Part shown: positions 25,496 to 34,850 of the stretch, piece by piece
Layout: every line of letters begins with the position of its first letter
Numbering within the stretch: the stretch's first letter is position 1
Source of the DNA: Acidihalobacter aeolianus
GTDB taxonomy: Bacteria; Pseudomonadota; Gammaproteobacteria; DSM-5130; Acidihalobacteraceae
Direction: 5' to 3'
DNA length: 64,000 nt
Assembly: GCF_001753165.1 (NCBI RefSeq)
Contig: NZ_CP017448.1
Span: forward strand, 1,878,462-1,942,461
Position numbers and translations under genes: made by a program
The notes under the pieces: generated by a model
What the model saw: the letters and a program-made list of their open reading frames with translations, nothing else
Told to the model about the DNA's origin: nothing
Databases searched by the model: none

Positions 25496-28063
25496 TCAAT
25501 TGGTCTGGGTGCATTCCTCCAGCATGGCCTGCGATACCAGCTTCGCCAGTTTTTCCTCGGCGGCCATCAGACTCGACTTGTCAGACATGGTTTCGCCGAG
25601 TATGCCGTGCCCACCGAAAACAACCATGATTTCGTCGTGAATCCGCAGCAGGGGATGTTCGGGAGGCACCCCGGTGTTCTGGAGGAACTGAACTAGTGGA
25701 CAGCGCTGCGCGCGATTAAGGCTGGCGGCAAAACTACCCTCGCGCAGAATCTGCTCCATCAAGGCACGCTGGCGCAGATGCGCGCCGTAGGCACCCAGCA
25801 GCGTGCTGGGCTTGCTGCCTGGCAGACGAGCACCGCCAGGGTATGCAACGAGCCATTCCGTCAGGGCATCCGCGTTGAGTGGTGGCGTCAGCGCATAGCC
25901 CTGAACGGCATCCACACCGAGCGCGGCCATGGCGTCCAGCATCGGATGCGTTTCCACGCCTTCGACGATCAGTTGTACGCCGAACCCCAGAGCCAGCGAC
26001 TGCAGGCTCATCACGAAAACCAGATTGGATGGATACTGTGCCAGATCGCGCACGAAGGCCTGATCCAGCTTGATCCGGTCGATGGGAAGTTCCTTGAGGC
26101 GCAGCAGCGAGGAATATGCCGAACCGACATCGTCCAGAGCGATCCGTGCTCCGGTGGCGCGCAGCGACGCCATCAACTCCAAGGCCGCCTCGGTGGCTAG
26201 AAATTCTCCGCTCTCCAGAATTTCCAGGGTGATCCTCGCGGGCTCGATACCGGTGTCGCGCAGCACCTCGTTGAAGCAATCGACGCAGCCGATATCAAGA
26301 ATGAAATCAGCATCCACGTTGAACGAAAGGTTCAGATGCATCCCGTCTTCGTCCAGCTTACGCAGCAAATCAAGGCCTTGGCGGAGCATTTCCCGGCTGA
26401 GGTCGCGACGCGCAACCGGGCCCATACCGCGCAGAAATTCAGCCGGGCTCAACACACGGCCATTGCCGAGTTCGAGGCGAGCCAATGCCTCCACGGCAAT
26501 GACCCTGCGAGTATTGAGATCCGCAACGGGCTGGAAATAGGCCACGGCACGGGCGCTGCCCGCCCAGGCAGACTGCGCCCCACTGCGATCCTGGTGCGGT
26601 GAAGACCAATAGTTCCAGAACGACGTTCTTTCATCCTTGCGATTCTTCGCTTCGTACATGGCCTGATCAGCATGCCGGATCAGGCCATCAACATCCGTTT
26701 CGTCAAAGGGGTAAACGGTGACGCCGAGGCTGGCAGCAAGCACTTGCAAGGTGCCATCCGCAAGTGTAAAGGGTCGACTCAAGGCGGCCCCTATGCGACT
26801 GAACACGGCTTCCGCCTCACCAAGACTGCTCACAGAATCCAGCACGAGCGCAAACTCGTCACCGCTGAGCCTTGCGATCATGTCACCGGACCTCAAACTG
26901 CGCCGCAGACGCTCGGCCAGCATGCGCAGCAGGTCGTCGCCGGCATGATGCCCGTAATGATCGTTGACCGGTTTGAAATCGTCCAAATCGAGGATACCGA
27001 CGCAAAGCAGCCCCCCAGCGCGCTCGGCCCGCTCCAACGCGGCAGCAAGATGCACCGAAAACGCGCTGCGATTCGGGAGCCCGGTGAGCGCATCGCGCTG
27101 GATCTGTTCTCGCAGCTCAATGAGCAACTGCGCCAACATGGCCAGGGACTCGAATATGCTCAGTCCGGCGTCGTCAAAATAGCGCGGCCGGTCTGCATGT
27201 GCGACGAAGCAGCCGCTGACCGCCGTGTTGCGCAGGGCAAACGGGAAGATGCCTATGGTTTGCACCTCGGCCTGCTGCTGGCTCCACTCGGGAGCCCCTG
27301 GTTCTTTCGGCGCGACGACCACGGGACGCAGCTCGCGCAATGCATCGCCGAGCGGGCCGGCCGCGGCCACATCAATGCGCTGTGGCAGGCAGGAAATATC
27401 ACCAGCGAAATAGCTTGGCGTAAGTTCGCTCGCACCGCCCTCACCCAGACAGAACCAGGCTGCGCGTAAATGTGCGGAAGCTGAGACCACGCGGTCGCAC
27501 ATGGAGGTGAGCACGTCTTCCAGCGCGGAGGCCTTGTCGAGGGACATGGTGACCGCCAACGCGGCCTGTGCCACCTTGTCGCGCTCGGCCAGATCCGTGC
27601 GGCGCGCCTGCTCGTAGCCATCCAGCTGCAGGCTCATGTCGTAGAGCACGTACTTGATCAGGGCCTTCTCGAGTCTTCTGCGCGCGTCCACGTCCAGATC
27701 GAGAACGGCCAGACGTTCGTGCAGGAAATCGATATACAGGCGATACGCGCCTACGATCCAGGTCGTCATCACACCGGCCTGATAGTGACGCGAGCCGAGG
27801 TTGCCCTGGGTTCTGCGGCGCTCGTCGCCGTCATGTCTGCCCAGCATGGTGCGGAAATTGTCGGCCAGCATCTGCGCCAGCTCGCGCATGCGTTCGCTTC
27901 CGTAATCGGCGAACAGGCGCTGCGTTTCCGGATGTGCGTGCAGGTAGTCGTAGAATCCCGAAGACAACTCATCGGCATTCTCGGTCAGCGCGTCGGCATG
28001 CTTGAGGACGGAGGACACGTCCGCTTCGCCGATCCCTAAAAATCGCGCCAGATCGAAGTTCAT
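25496..28063 (-). CDS. globin-coupled GGDEF-EAL cyclic-di-GMP protein
   Basis: An 855-residue signalling protein. The N-terminal protoglobin sensor (about 1-165) has the proximal-His motif SRHYQAGVMTTWIVGAY (His93), so it should bind haem and sense oxygen. A GAF-like domain (about 170-310) follows. GGDEF (about 325-480) carries DALTGLPNRSAF and RLSGDEF; Ser in the first position is tolerated in active cyclases. EAL (about 505-745) keeps EALAR, ALDDVG and KLDQAF plus VEGVET, suggesting phosphodiesterase activity. The last 110 residues contain a Cys/His-bearing segment, CPLVQFLQN...HPLLRIHDEIM. ATG at 28063 has AAGGAGAGG upstream. Likely role: oxygen control of c-di-GMP and biofilm. Confidence 0.93.
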   Translation of the reverse strand: MNFDLARFLGIGEADVSSVLKHADALTENADELSSGFYDYLHAHPETQRLFADYGSERMRELAQMLADNFRTMLGRHDGDERRRTQGNLGSRHYQAGVMTTWIVGAYRLYIDFLHERLAVLDLDVDARRRLEKALIKYVLYDMSLQLDGYEQARRTDLAERDKVAQAALAVTMSLDKASALEDVLTSMCDRVVSASAHLRAAWFCLGEGGASELTPSYFAGDISCLPQRIDVAAAGPLGDALRELRPVVVAPKEPGAPEWSQQQAEVQTIGIFPFALRNTAVSGCFVAHADRPRYFDDAGLSIFESLAMLAQLLIELREQIQRDALTGLPNRSAFSVHLAAALERAERAGGLLCVGILDLDDFKPVNDHYGHHAGDDLLRMLAERLRRSLRSGDMIARLSGDEFALVLDSVSSLGEAEAVFSRIGAALSRPFTLADGTLQVLAASLGVTVYPFDETDVDGLIRHADQAMYEAKNRKDERTSFWNYWSSPHQDRSGAQSAWAGSARAVAYFQPVADLNTRRVIAVEALARLELGNGRVLSPAEFLRGMGPVARRDLSREMLRQGLDLLRKLDEDGMHLNLSFNVDADFILDIGCVDCFNEVLRDTGIEPARITLEILESGEFLATEAALELMASLRATGARIALDDVGSAYSSLLRLKELPIDRIKLDQAFVRDLAQYPSNLVFVMSLQSLALGFGVQLIVEGVETHPMLDAMAALGVDAVQGYALTPPLNADALTEWLVAYPGGARLPGSKPSTLLGAYGAHLRQRALMEQILREGSFAASLNRAQRCPLVQFLQNTGVPPEHPLLRIHDEIMVVFGGHGILGETMSDKSSLMAAEEKLAKLVSQAMLEECTQTN

Positions 28064-28244
28064 GGCAACCTCTCCTTGTGCCTGCGAACCCCCTGCCCTG
28101 GGTAGCGTCCTACGGATCTGGCCGCGACGCGCATGCACCGACCTGTCGATGTAATTGCCGGCACACCGGTGCAGTTTAGCAGCGTGACGCCGGCGTGCCA
28201 GCACCGCGGTGGACGCCCGCCCCGCGCATTGCCAGAATGCCCTC

Positions 28245-31200
28245 ATGAGCCTGTCCGCATTCCATCCCGCGGTAGCCCGCTGGTTCGGCGGGCAGTTCGA
28301 CGCGCCCTCGCCGGCGCAGGCGCTCGCCTGGCCCGCGATCCGCTCCGGCCGGCCGACCCTGATCGCGGCGCCGACGGGCTCCGGCAAGACCCTCGCCGCC
28401 TTCCTCGCCGCCATCGACGCGCTGGTCCGCGCCGGGCTTGAGGCGCCGCTGCCGGACGAGACGCGCGTGCTCTACGTCTCGCCGCTCAAGGCGCTGTCGA
28501 ACGACGTCCACAAGAACCTCGAACTGCCGCTCAACGGCATCCGCGACGCGCTGCTCGAAAGCGGCGTGCACGACGTGCCCATCCGCGCCGCGGTGCGCAG
28601 CGGCGACACGCCGCCGGGCGAGCGCGAGGCGATGAAGCGGCGCCCGCCGCACATCCTGGTGACCACCCCCGAATCGCTCTATCTGCTGCTCACCTCGAGC
28701 TCGGGGCGGCGCATGCTGGCCACCGTGGAGAGCGTGATCGTCGACGAAATCCACGCCCTGGCCGGCAACAAGCGCGGCGCCCACCTCACCCTCTCGCTGG
28801 AACGGCTGGCCGCGCTGACCCCGCAGCCCCCGGTACGCATCGGCCTGTCGGCGACGCAGAAGCCCATCGAGGATATGGCGCGCTACCTCACCGGCGGCGA
28901 CGGCGACTGCCTGATCGTCGACACCGGCCACGTGCGCGCCCGCGATCTCGCGCTGGAACTGCCCGGCTCGCCGCTCGAGGCGGTCATGGCCAACGAGGTC
29001 TGGACCGAGATTTACGATCGCCTCACCGCCCTGATCGAGGATCACCGCACCACGCTCATCTTCGTCAACACGCGCCGCCTGGCCGAGCGCGCCGCCGCGG
29101 CGCTGAGCGAGCGTCTCGGCGAGGCCGCCGTCACCGCGCACCACGGCAGCCTCGCGCGCGAGCACCGGCTGGACGCGGAGCAGCGCCTCAAGCGCGGCGA
29201 ACTGCGCGCGCTGGTGGCCACCGCCTCGCTGGAGCTCGGCATCGACATCGGCGACGTGGGCCTCGTCTGCCAGCTCGGCTCGCCGCACGCCATCGCCACC
29301 CTGCTGCAGCGCGTCGGCCGTTCCGGGCACCGCCTCGGCGCCCTGCCCAAGGGGCGGCTGTTTCCGCTCTCGCGCGACGATCTGGTCGAGTGCGCCGCCC
29401 TCCTGCGCGCGGTCGCCCGCGACGAACTCGACCGCATCCCGGTGCCCGCACACCCGCTGGACGTGCTCGCGCAGCAGATCGTCGCCGAGGTCGCGGCGCG
29501 CGACTGGGAGGAGGACGCCCTCTACCGCGCCTGCGTCCGCGCCTGGCCCTACCGAGACCTCGCCCGCGCGGACTTCGACGCCGTGGTGCGCATGCTCGCC
29601 GAGGGCTTCCACACCCGCCGCGGCCGGCGCGGCGCCTATCTGCACCGCGATGCGGTCCACGGCATGCTGCGCGCGCGGCGCGGCGCGCGCCTCGTCGCCC
29701 TGACCAACGGCGGCGCCATCCCCGACCAGTTCGACTATCAGGTCATCCTGCAGCCCGAGGGCCTGTTCATCGGCACGGTGAACGAGGACTTCGCCTTCGA
29801 AAGCCTGTCCGGCGACGTCTTCCAGCTCGGCAACACCGCCTACCGCATGCTCAAGATCGAGCAGGGGCGCGTGTTCGTGGAAGACGCCCACGGCCAGCCG
29901 CCGAACATCCCCTTCTGGTTCGGCGAGGCACCCGGGCGCAGCGACGAGCTGTCGCAGGCCGTGTCCGCCCTGCGCGCGGATTTCGACGCCCTGCTCGCGC
30001 AGGGCACCGACGCCGCGCTGCGGGAAGCCGCCGGCCCGCTCGGCCTGCCACCCGCGGCCGCCGAGCAGCTGGTCGCCTACCTCGCCGCCGGCCGCGCCGC
30101 GCTCGGCCTGTTGCCCACTCAGTCGCAGGTGGTGTTCGAACGCTTCTTCGACGAGCTCGGCGACCAGCATCTCGTGATCCACTCGCCCTACGGCTCGCGC
30201 CTCAACCGCGCCTGGGGCCTCGCCCTGCGCAAGCGCTTCTGCCGCCGCTTCAACTTCGAGCTGCAGGCCGCCGCCGGCGAGGACAGCATCGTGCTCTCGC
30301 TCGGCCCAACGCACAGCTTCCCGCTCGACGAGCCCGCCCGCTATCTCAAGGCCGCCACCGCCGCGGACGTGCTCGTCCAGGCGCTGCTTACCGCACCCAT
30401 GTTCGGCACGCGCTGGCGCTGGGTGGCCAACACCGCGCTGGCCGTGCCGCGCAACCACGCCGGGCGACGCCGGCCGCCGCAGTTCCAGCGCGGCGACGCC
30501 GAGGACCTGATCGCGGTGGTCTTTCCCGACCAGCTCGCCTGCGCCGAGAACCTCGCCGGCGAGCGCGCGGTGCCCGAGCACCCGCTGGTCGCACAGACCC
30601 TTTACGACTGCCTGCACGAACTGATGGACATCGACGGCCTGCGCCGGCTGCTCGCCGACATCGAGACCGGCACGGTCGAGGTCGTGCCGCGCGACACCAC
30701 CACGCCCTCGCCGCTGGCGCTGGAAATCCTCAACGCACGCCCGTATGCCTTCCTCGACGACGCCCCCGCCGAGGAACGGCGCGTGCTCGCCGTGCAGCAG
30801 CGCCGACACCTCGACCCGGCCGAAGCCGCCGAGATCGGGCGGCTGGACCCCGCCGCCATCGTGCGCGTCCGCGCCGAGGCCTGGCCGCTGATCCGCGACG
30901 CCGACGAGCTGCACGACGCCCTGCTGATCCTCGGCGCGCTCGCGGAAGGCGAATGCGAGCCCGCCTGGCGCCCCCATCTCGACGCCCTGATCCGCGCCCG
31001 CCGCGCCAGCGTGCTCGCGGCACCTGCCGGCCCGCTGTGGGTCGCGGCCGAGCGTCTGCATGGCTGGCACAGGGTACTGCCCGAGGCGGAACCGAAGCCG
31101 CCGATCGAGCCGGCCGGCGACGAGCGTTTCGCCGACTCCGACGAGGCCCTGCGCGAACTCGTGCGCAGCCGCCTCGAAGGCCTCGGCCCGGTAACCGCCG

Positions 31201-32534
31201 CCGGACTCGCCGCGCCGCTCTCGCTGCCGCAACCCGAGGTCGAGGCCGCGCTCGCCGCGCTGGAAGCCGAGGGCTTCGTGCTGCGCGGGCGCTTCGACCC
31301 CAGGCTTGCCGGGGAGCAATGGTGCGAACGCGGCCTGCTCGCGCGCATCCACCGCGACACGCTCAATCGCCTGCGCCGCGAGATCGAGCCCGTGAGTCCG
31401 GCCGACTTCATGCGTTTCCTGTTCCACTGGCAGGGTCTGGACGAACCCGGCACCGGCGTGGCCGCGCTGCAGCGCAGCCTGGCCCAGCTCGAGGGTCTGA
31501 ACCTGCCGGCGGCGAGCTGGGAGGCCGAGGTGCTGCCGGCGCGCATCCAGCCCTACTGGCTGGGCGAACTCGACGAACTCTGCCGCAGCGGGCATCTCGC
31601 CTGGCTGCGCCTGCAGCCCCCGGCGGGGGCGGACCGCACCGGCCGTCGGCGCAAGCCCGCGGTCAAGACCACGCCGCTCGCCCTGCTCTCGCGCGCCGGC
31701 CTCGCCGCCTGGCAGGCCGGTGCCGCCTGGCCCGAGGATCGCCTCGCCGGCCTGTCCAGCCCGGCGCGCGCCGTGCATGCGCAGCTTGCCGCCGCAGGCG
31801 CGAGCTTCTACGAAGACCTGCTCGCCGACTGCGGACTCCTGCGCAGCCAGCTGGATGAAGCGCTGGGCGAACTGGTCGCCGCGGGGCTCGCCACCGCCGA
31901 CGGTTTCCAGGGGCTGCGCGCGCTGATCGCGCCGCGTCGCGGCCAGCGACGGCATACACGCCGCGCCGAAGCGGTGGCGCCGCTGGCCGCGGCGGGACGC
32001 TGGTCGCTGCTGCGCACGCGCCCGCCCGCCGAACGCGACGCCCAGGCCCATGCCGAGCACATCGCACGCACGCTGCTGCGCCGCTACGGCGTGGTGTTTC
32101 GCAAGCTGCTGGAGCGCGAACAGGGGCTGCCCGACTGGCGCACGCTGCTCTACGTGTTCCGCCGGCTGGAGGCGCGCGGCGAGTTGCGCGGCGGGCGTTT
32201 CGTCGAGGGCTTCGCCGGCGAGCAGTACGCCCTGCCGGAGGCGGTCGCCGCGCTGCGCGAGGTGCGCCGGCGGCCGGCCGGGGCGGAATACGTCGTGCTC
32301 GCCGCGGCGGACCCGCTCAACCTCACCGGCATCGTCACGCCGGGCGAGCGCGTGCCACCGCTGTCCGGCCATCGCCTGCTGTACCGCGACGGCGTGCCGG
32401 CGGCCGCCAGCGCCGGGCAGGACCTGACGCTGCTCGCCGCGGCCACGCCCGACGAGGCCGCGGACTTGCGACACCGGCTGCTCAGACGGCCGCACCCGGC
32501 GGCCTATCATCCGCCGCCGCAGCGGCCCGTATAA
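28245..32534 (+). CDS. Lhr-type large DEAD/DEAH-box helicase
   Basis: A 1429-residue ATP-dependent nucleic-acid helicase. Walker A APTGSGKT (43-50), DEIH box (VDEIHAL near 167), SAT motif (LSATQKP) and motif VI (QRVGRSGHRLG) define two RecA folds. The Lhr winged-helix and core region follows, then a long C-terminal extension of tandem winged helices (after about 870), as in full-length bacterial Lhr. E. coli Lhr unwinds RNA:DNA hybrids and its C-terminus can act as a uracil-DNA glycosylase; whether that holds here is unknown. ATG at 28245 precedes a conserved FHPAVARWF start. The gene is very GC-rich, giving long but meaningless antisense frames. Confidence 0.92.
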   Translation: MSLSAFHPAVARWFGGQFDAPSPAQALAWPAIRSGRPTLIAAPTGSGKTLAAFLAAIDALVRAGLEAPLPDETRVLYVSPLKALSNDVHKNLELPLNGIRDALLESGVHDVPIRAAVRSGDTPPGEREAMKRRPPHILVTTPESLYLLLTSSSGRRMLATVESVIVDEIHALAGNKRGAHLTLSLERLAALTPQPPVRIGLSATQKPIEDMARYLTGGDGDCLIVDTGHVRARDLALELPGSPLEAVMANEVWTEIYDRLTALIEDHRTTLIFVNTRRLAERAAAALSERLGEAAVTAHHGSLAREHRLDAEQRLKRGELRALVATASLELGIDIGDVGLVCQLGSPHAIATLLQRVGRSGHRLGALPKGRLFPLSRDDLVECAALLRAVARDELDRIPVPAHPLDVLAQQIVAEVAARDWEEDALYRACVRAWPYRDLARADFDAVVRMLAEGFHTRRGRRGAYLHRDAVHGMLRARRGARLVALTNGGAIPDQFDYQVILQPEGLFIGTVNEDFAFESLSGDVFQLGNTAYRMLKIEQGRVFVEDAHGQPPNIPFWFGEAPGRSDELSQAVSALRADFDALLAQGTDAALREAAGPLGLPPAAAEQLVAYLAAGRAALGLLPTQSQVVFERFFDELGDQHLVIHSPYGSRLNRAWGLALRKRFCRRFNFELQAAAGEDSIVLSLGPTHSFPLDEPARYLKAATAADVLVQALLTAPMFGTRWRWVANTALAVPRNHAGRRRPPQFQRGDAEDLIAVVFPDQLACAENLAGERAVPEHPLVAQTLYDCLHELMDIDGLRRLLADIETGTVEVVPRDTTTPSPLALEILNARPYAFLDDAPAEERRVLAVQQRRHLDPAEAAEIGRLDPAAIVRVRAEAWPLIRDADELHDALLILGALAEGECEPAWRPHLDALIRARRASVLAAPAGPLWVAAERLHGWHRVLPEAEPKPPIEPAGDERFADSDEALRELVRSRLEGLGPVTAAGLAAPLSLPQPEVEAALAALEAEGFVLRGRFDPRLAGEQWCERGLLARIHRDTLNRLRREIEPVSPADFMRFLFHWQGLDEPGTGVAALQRSLAQLEGLNLPAASWEAEVLPARIQPYWLGELDELCRSGHLAWLRLQPPAGADRTGRRRKPAVKTTPLALLSRAGLAAWQAGAAWPEDRLAGLSSPARAVHAQLAAAGASFYEDLLADCGLLRSQLDEALGELVAAGLATADGFQGLRALIAPRRGQRRHTRRAEAVAPLAAAGRWSLLRTRPPAERDAQAHAEHIARTLLRRYGVVFRKLLEREQGLPDWRTLLYVFRRLEARGELRGGRFVEGFAGEQYALPEAVAALREVRRRPAGAEYVVLAAADPLNLTGIVTPGERVPPLSGHRLLYRDGVPAAASAGQDLTLLAAATPDEAADLRHRLLRRPHPAAYHPPPQRPV

Positions 32535-32538
32535 GACC

Positions 32539-33436
32539 TCAGTAACGCCTGCCGAGGGGACGACCGCGGTCCCAGTCCCGGTCGAAGCGCGCGGCCAACC
32601 GTGCCAGCGCGGGACCCTGCATCACGAGGCCGATCTCGCGGTTGCGGTAAAGGCTGGATTCGCTGAAGTTCTGCGAACCGATGAAGGCCTCGCCGCGTCC
32701 GAGAATCAGCTTGGCGTGCAGATAGGGGCGGCGCAGCAGGCGCACCCGAGCGCCCGCCTGTTCGAGCCCCGCCAGCACCCGGAGGTCGTGCCGCGATTCG
32801 CGCGTCGGCACGAGGATGCGGATGTCGCCGTGCTTGGCGCGGACCGCCCGTTCGATGGTCGCCACGTCGTCGAACTTCTCGCTCTCGATCTCAACCGGCC
32901 CCGGCTGGCGGATGATCGCCGCAAGCGCGCGGGCGCTGCCCGGCGAGGCGATCAGCGGCGGCGGCAACGGACGCCGCAGATGTCGGCCGCGCCAGTCGTC
33001 GTCGAACACCGCATCCAACGCCGCGCTGGCGCGCCGGTCGTCGCCGATCCACAGGTACTCGCGATTCCGGCGGAACGCCGAGTGGGTGAAATTGGCGGTG
33101 CCGACGAGATAGCGCCGGCCGCCGTCGACCACGATGTATTTGGTGGTCGAACACGTACCGCCCCTCGAAGCGCCGTGGCGCGTAGCGCTGGGCCACGCCC
33201 GCATCGGCGAGCTCGCGGCGCTCCCGTGCCACGAAGCGCCGCTGCGCACGGTAGGAATGTTCCTGGATGATCACGCGCACGCGCACCCCGCGGTCGCGGT
33301 CCGCGCGCAACGCCGCGAGTACGCGGCGATCGGTGATCATGTAGACGTTGAGGTCGACCGAGCGGCGGGCCGAGTCGATCAGCTGGACCACCGGCTGCAC
33401 ACCGGCCTGGGGTTCGATGTAGAGCATGCTCGACAC
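32539..33436 (-). pseudogene. phospholipase-D-like protein, frameshifted at the first HKD motif
   Basis: Two reading frames together encode a PLD-superfamily protein of about 300 residues. The upstream frame (from GTG 33436 or ATG 33427) gives an N-terminal PLD half ending in RRFEGRYVFDH. The downstream frame resumes at KYIVVDGGRRYLVGTANFT and continues through a complete second motif, YLHAKLILGRGEAFIGSQNF. The break falls inside the first H-x-K motif, around 33141-33148, where two bases are missing or one is extra. Homologues include cardiolipin-synthase-like and nuclease-like proteins. The rest of the sequence shows no decay, so a recent mutation or a sequencing error is as likely as a true pseudogene. 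It is convergent with the helicase gene. Confidence 0.75.
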
Positions 33437-33564
33437 GCCTGTGGGGGTGCGGCATTGTACGCCGCGAACCCACCGCCGTCCGGGAGCCTCCCATCGACGC
33501 CCACACGCCCGACCGGAACCACGTCCTGCGGCTCGCCGAGGCCCATCTGGCCGCGGCCGACCCG

Positions 33565-34101
33565 GTGATGGCCCGCGTACTGGCCACGATCGGCCCCTGC
33601 CGGCTGCGCCCGCGCGACGACCCCTTCGTCACGCTGTGCACCAGCATCGTCGGACAGCAGCTCTCGACCCGCGCCGCCGGGACCATCCGCGCCCGTCTGG
33701 AGGCCCTGCTCGGCGGACCGCCCTCGCCCACCGCACTCGCCGGGGTCGATGCCGGCGACCTGCGCGCTGTGGGGCTTTCCGGCGCCAAGACGCGCTACCT
33801 GCAGGCCCTCGCGCAGGCCCAGCTCGACGGCACGCTGGATTTCGCGGCGCTTGCGTCGCTGCCCGACGCGGCGGCGCTGGAACGGCTCACCGCCCTACCC
33901 GGCGTCGGCCGCTGGACCGCCGAGATGTTCCTGATCTTCGGGCTGGGTCGGCTCGACGTGATCTCGCTGGGCGACGCCGGGCTGCGGCGGTCGGCACGGA
34001 TGTTGTACGGGGAAGACACGGAACTGGGCACGGTCTCCGCGCCCTGGGCCCCTTATCGCTCGGTGGCTGCCTGGTATCTCTGGCAGCACCTCGACGGCTG
34101 A
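33565..34101 (+). CDS. DNA-3-methyladenine glycosylase II-like (HhH-GPD) enzyme
   Basis: Base-excision repair glycosylase of at least 178 residues. It shows TSIVGQQLSTRAAGTI, the helix-hairpin-helix LTALPGVGRWTAEMFLIF, and the catalytic-Asp segment SLGDAGLRRSARMLYG, all typical of AlkA-type enzymes. GTG at 33565 (with ATG at 33568) is the first usable start. Family-like sequence (HVLRLAEAHLAAADPV) continues about 16 residues further upstream in the same frame, but no ATG, GTG or TTG precedes it, so the true N-terminus is unclear. The gene is divergent from the phospholipase-like gene, and an Lhr helicase lies beyond it, giving a small nucleic-acid-repair neighbourhood. Confidence 0.87.
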   Translation: MMARVLATIGPCRLRPRDDPFVTLCTSIVGQQLSTRAAGTIRARLEALLGGPPSPTALAGVDAGDLRAVGLSGAKTRYLQALAQAQLDGTLDFAALASLPDAAALERLTALPGVGRWTAEMFLIFGLGRLDVISLGDAGLRRSARMLYGEDTELGTVSAPWAPYRSVAAWYLWQHLDG

Positions 34102-34110
34102 GCCGCGGGC

Positions 34111-34722
34111 TCAGCGCTGGCGCAGGTGGCGGTACACGTACAGCGCAAAGCCGACGATCAACAGCCCGCCGATCACGACGTCGAAGCGGTGGAAGTAAGG
34201 CCCGAGGGTGTCCCAGTTCTCGCCCAGCTTTACGCCGAGCTCGGCCAGCCCCAGGCTCCACAGGAAGGAACCGGCGAAGGTGTAGAGCACGAAGCGCTTG
34301 ATCTCCATGCCGGCGATGCCCGCCGGCAGGGCGATGAAGGTACGCACCACCGGCAGCAGACGGCCGACGAAGATGGTGATGTCGCCATGGCGAGCGAACC
34401 AGCGGTCGGCCAGCGCCAGGTCGTGGCGCGAGACGAGTACGTAGCGCCCGTAGCGCTCGACCAGCTGGCGCCCGCCGTAGCGGCCGATATAGTAGGCGAC
34501 CAGCGAGCCGAGCACGCAGCCGACCGCACCGGCCAGCGACACCCACCACAGATTCATTTCGCCGCGATACACCAGATAGCCGGAGAACGGCAGGATGATC
34601 TCCGAGGGCAGCGGGATGCACGCGCTCTCGATCGCCATCAGCAGGACGATACCGGCATAGCCCAGCCGCGAGATGGTGGCGATCACGAAGGCGGCGAGCA
34701 AGGCGACGAGTTTTCCGAGCAT
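34111..34722 (-). CDS. DedA-family membrane protein
   Basis: A 203-residue inner-membrane protein. It has the classical DedA pattern: the acidic-Pro segment MAIESACIPLPSEIILPFSG near the N-terminus, GRYGGRQLVERYGRY after the second helix, and VGRLLPVVRTFIALPAGIAGM, the conserved R-x-x-R and P-x-x-AG stretch needed for proton-linked lipid transport in E. coli YqjA/YghB. It is a fuller match than the DedA protein at 12.1 kb. ATG at 34722 starts the first hydrophobic segment; an upstream start adds only non-conserved residues. It is convergent with the glycosylase gene and divergent from glpK. Confidence 0.93.
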   Translation of the reverse strand: MLGKLVALLAAFVIATISRLGYAGIVLLMAIESACIPLPSEIILPFSGYLVYRGEMNLWWVSLAGAVGCVLGSLVAYYIGRYGGRQLVERYGRYVLVSRHDLALADRWFARHGDITIFVGRLLPVVRTFIALPAGIAGMEIKRFVLYTFAGSFLWSLGLAELGVKLGENWDTLGPYFHRFDVVIGGLLIVGFALYVYRHLRQR

Positions 34723-34850
34723 GGGCGATCCGGCAGGCGGCGAACGGCAACCGATGATACCCAATCGGCGCACGCGGGTCGCCCCGCGAGCGCTCTTGGC
34801 CGATGCCCTTATACTGACCGCTGACCATTGTCCGCAAGGAACCCACGGCC

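Noticed and set aside
24486-25500. Integrated island at tRNA-Val
   Set aside because: The region after the tRNA is AT-richer, but I found no repeat of the tRNA 3' end, no integrase and no mobile genes.
29390-31858. An 822-codon open frame on the plus strand inside the helicase gene
   Set aside because: An Arg/Ala/Pro-rich frame-shifted shadow of the helicase with no ribosome site or motif.
28176-32510. A 1444-codon open frame antisense to the helicase gene
   Set aside because: It is the mirror of a very GC-rich coding frame. Its product is low-complexity Gly/Ala/Arg/Glu-rich, with no domain, while the plus strand has all helicase motifs.
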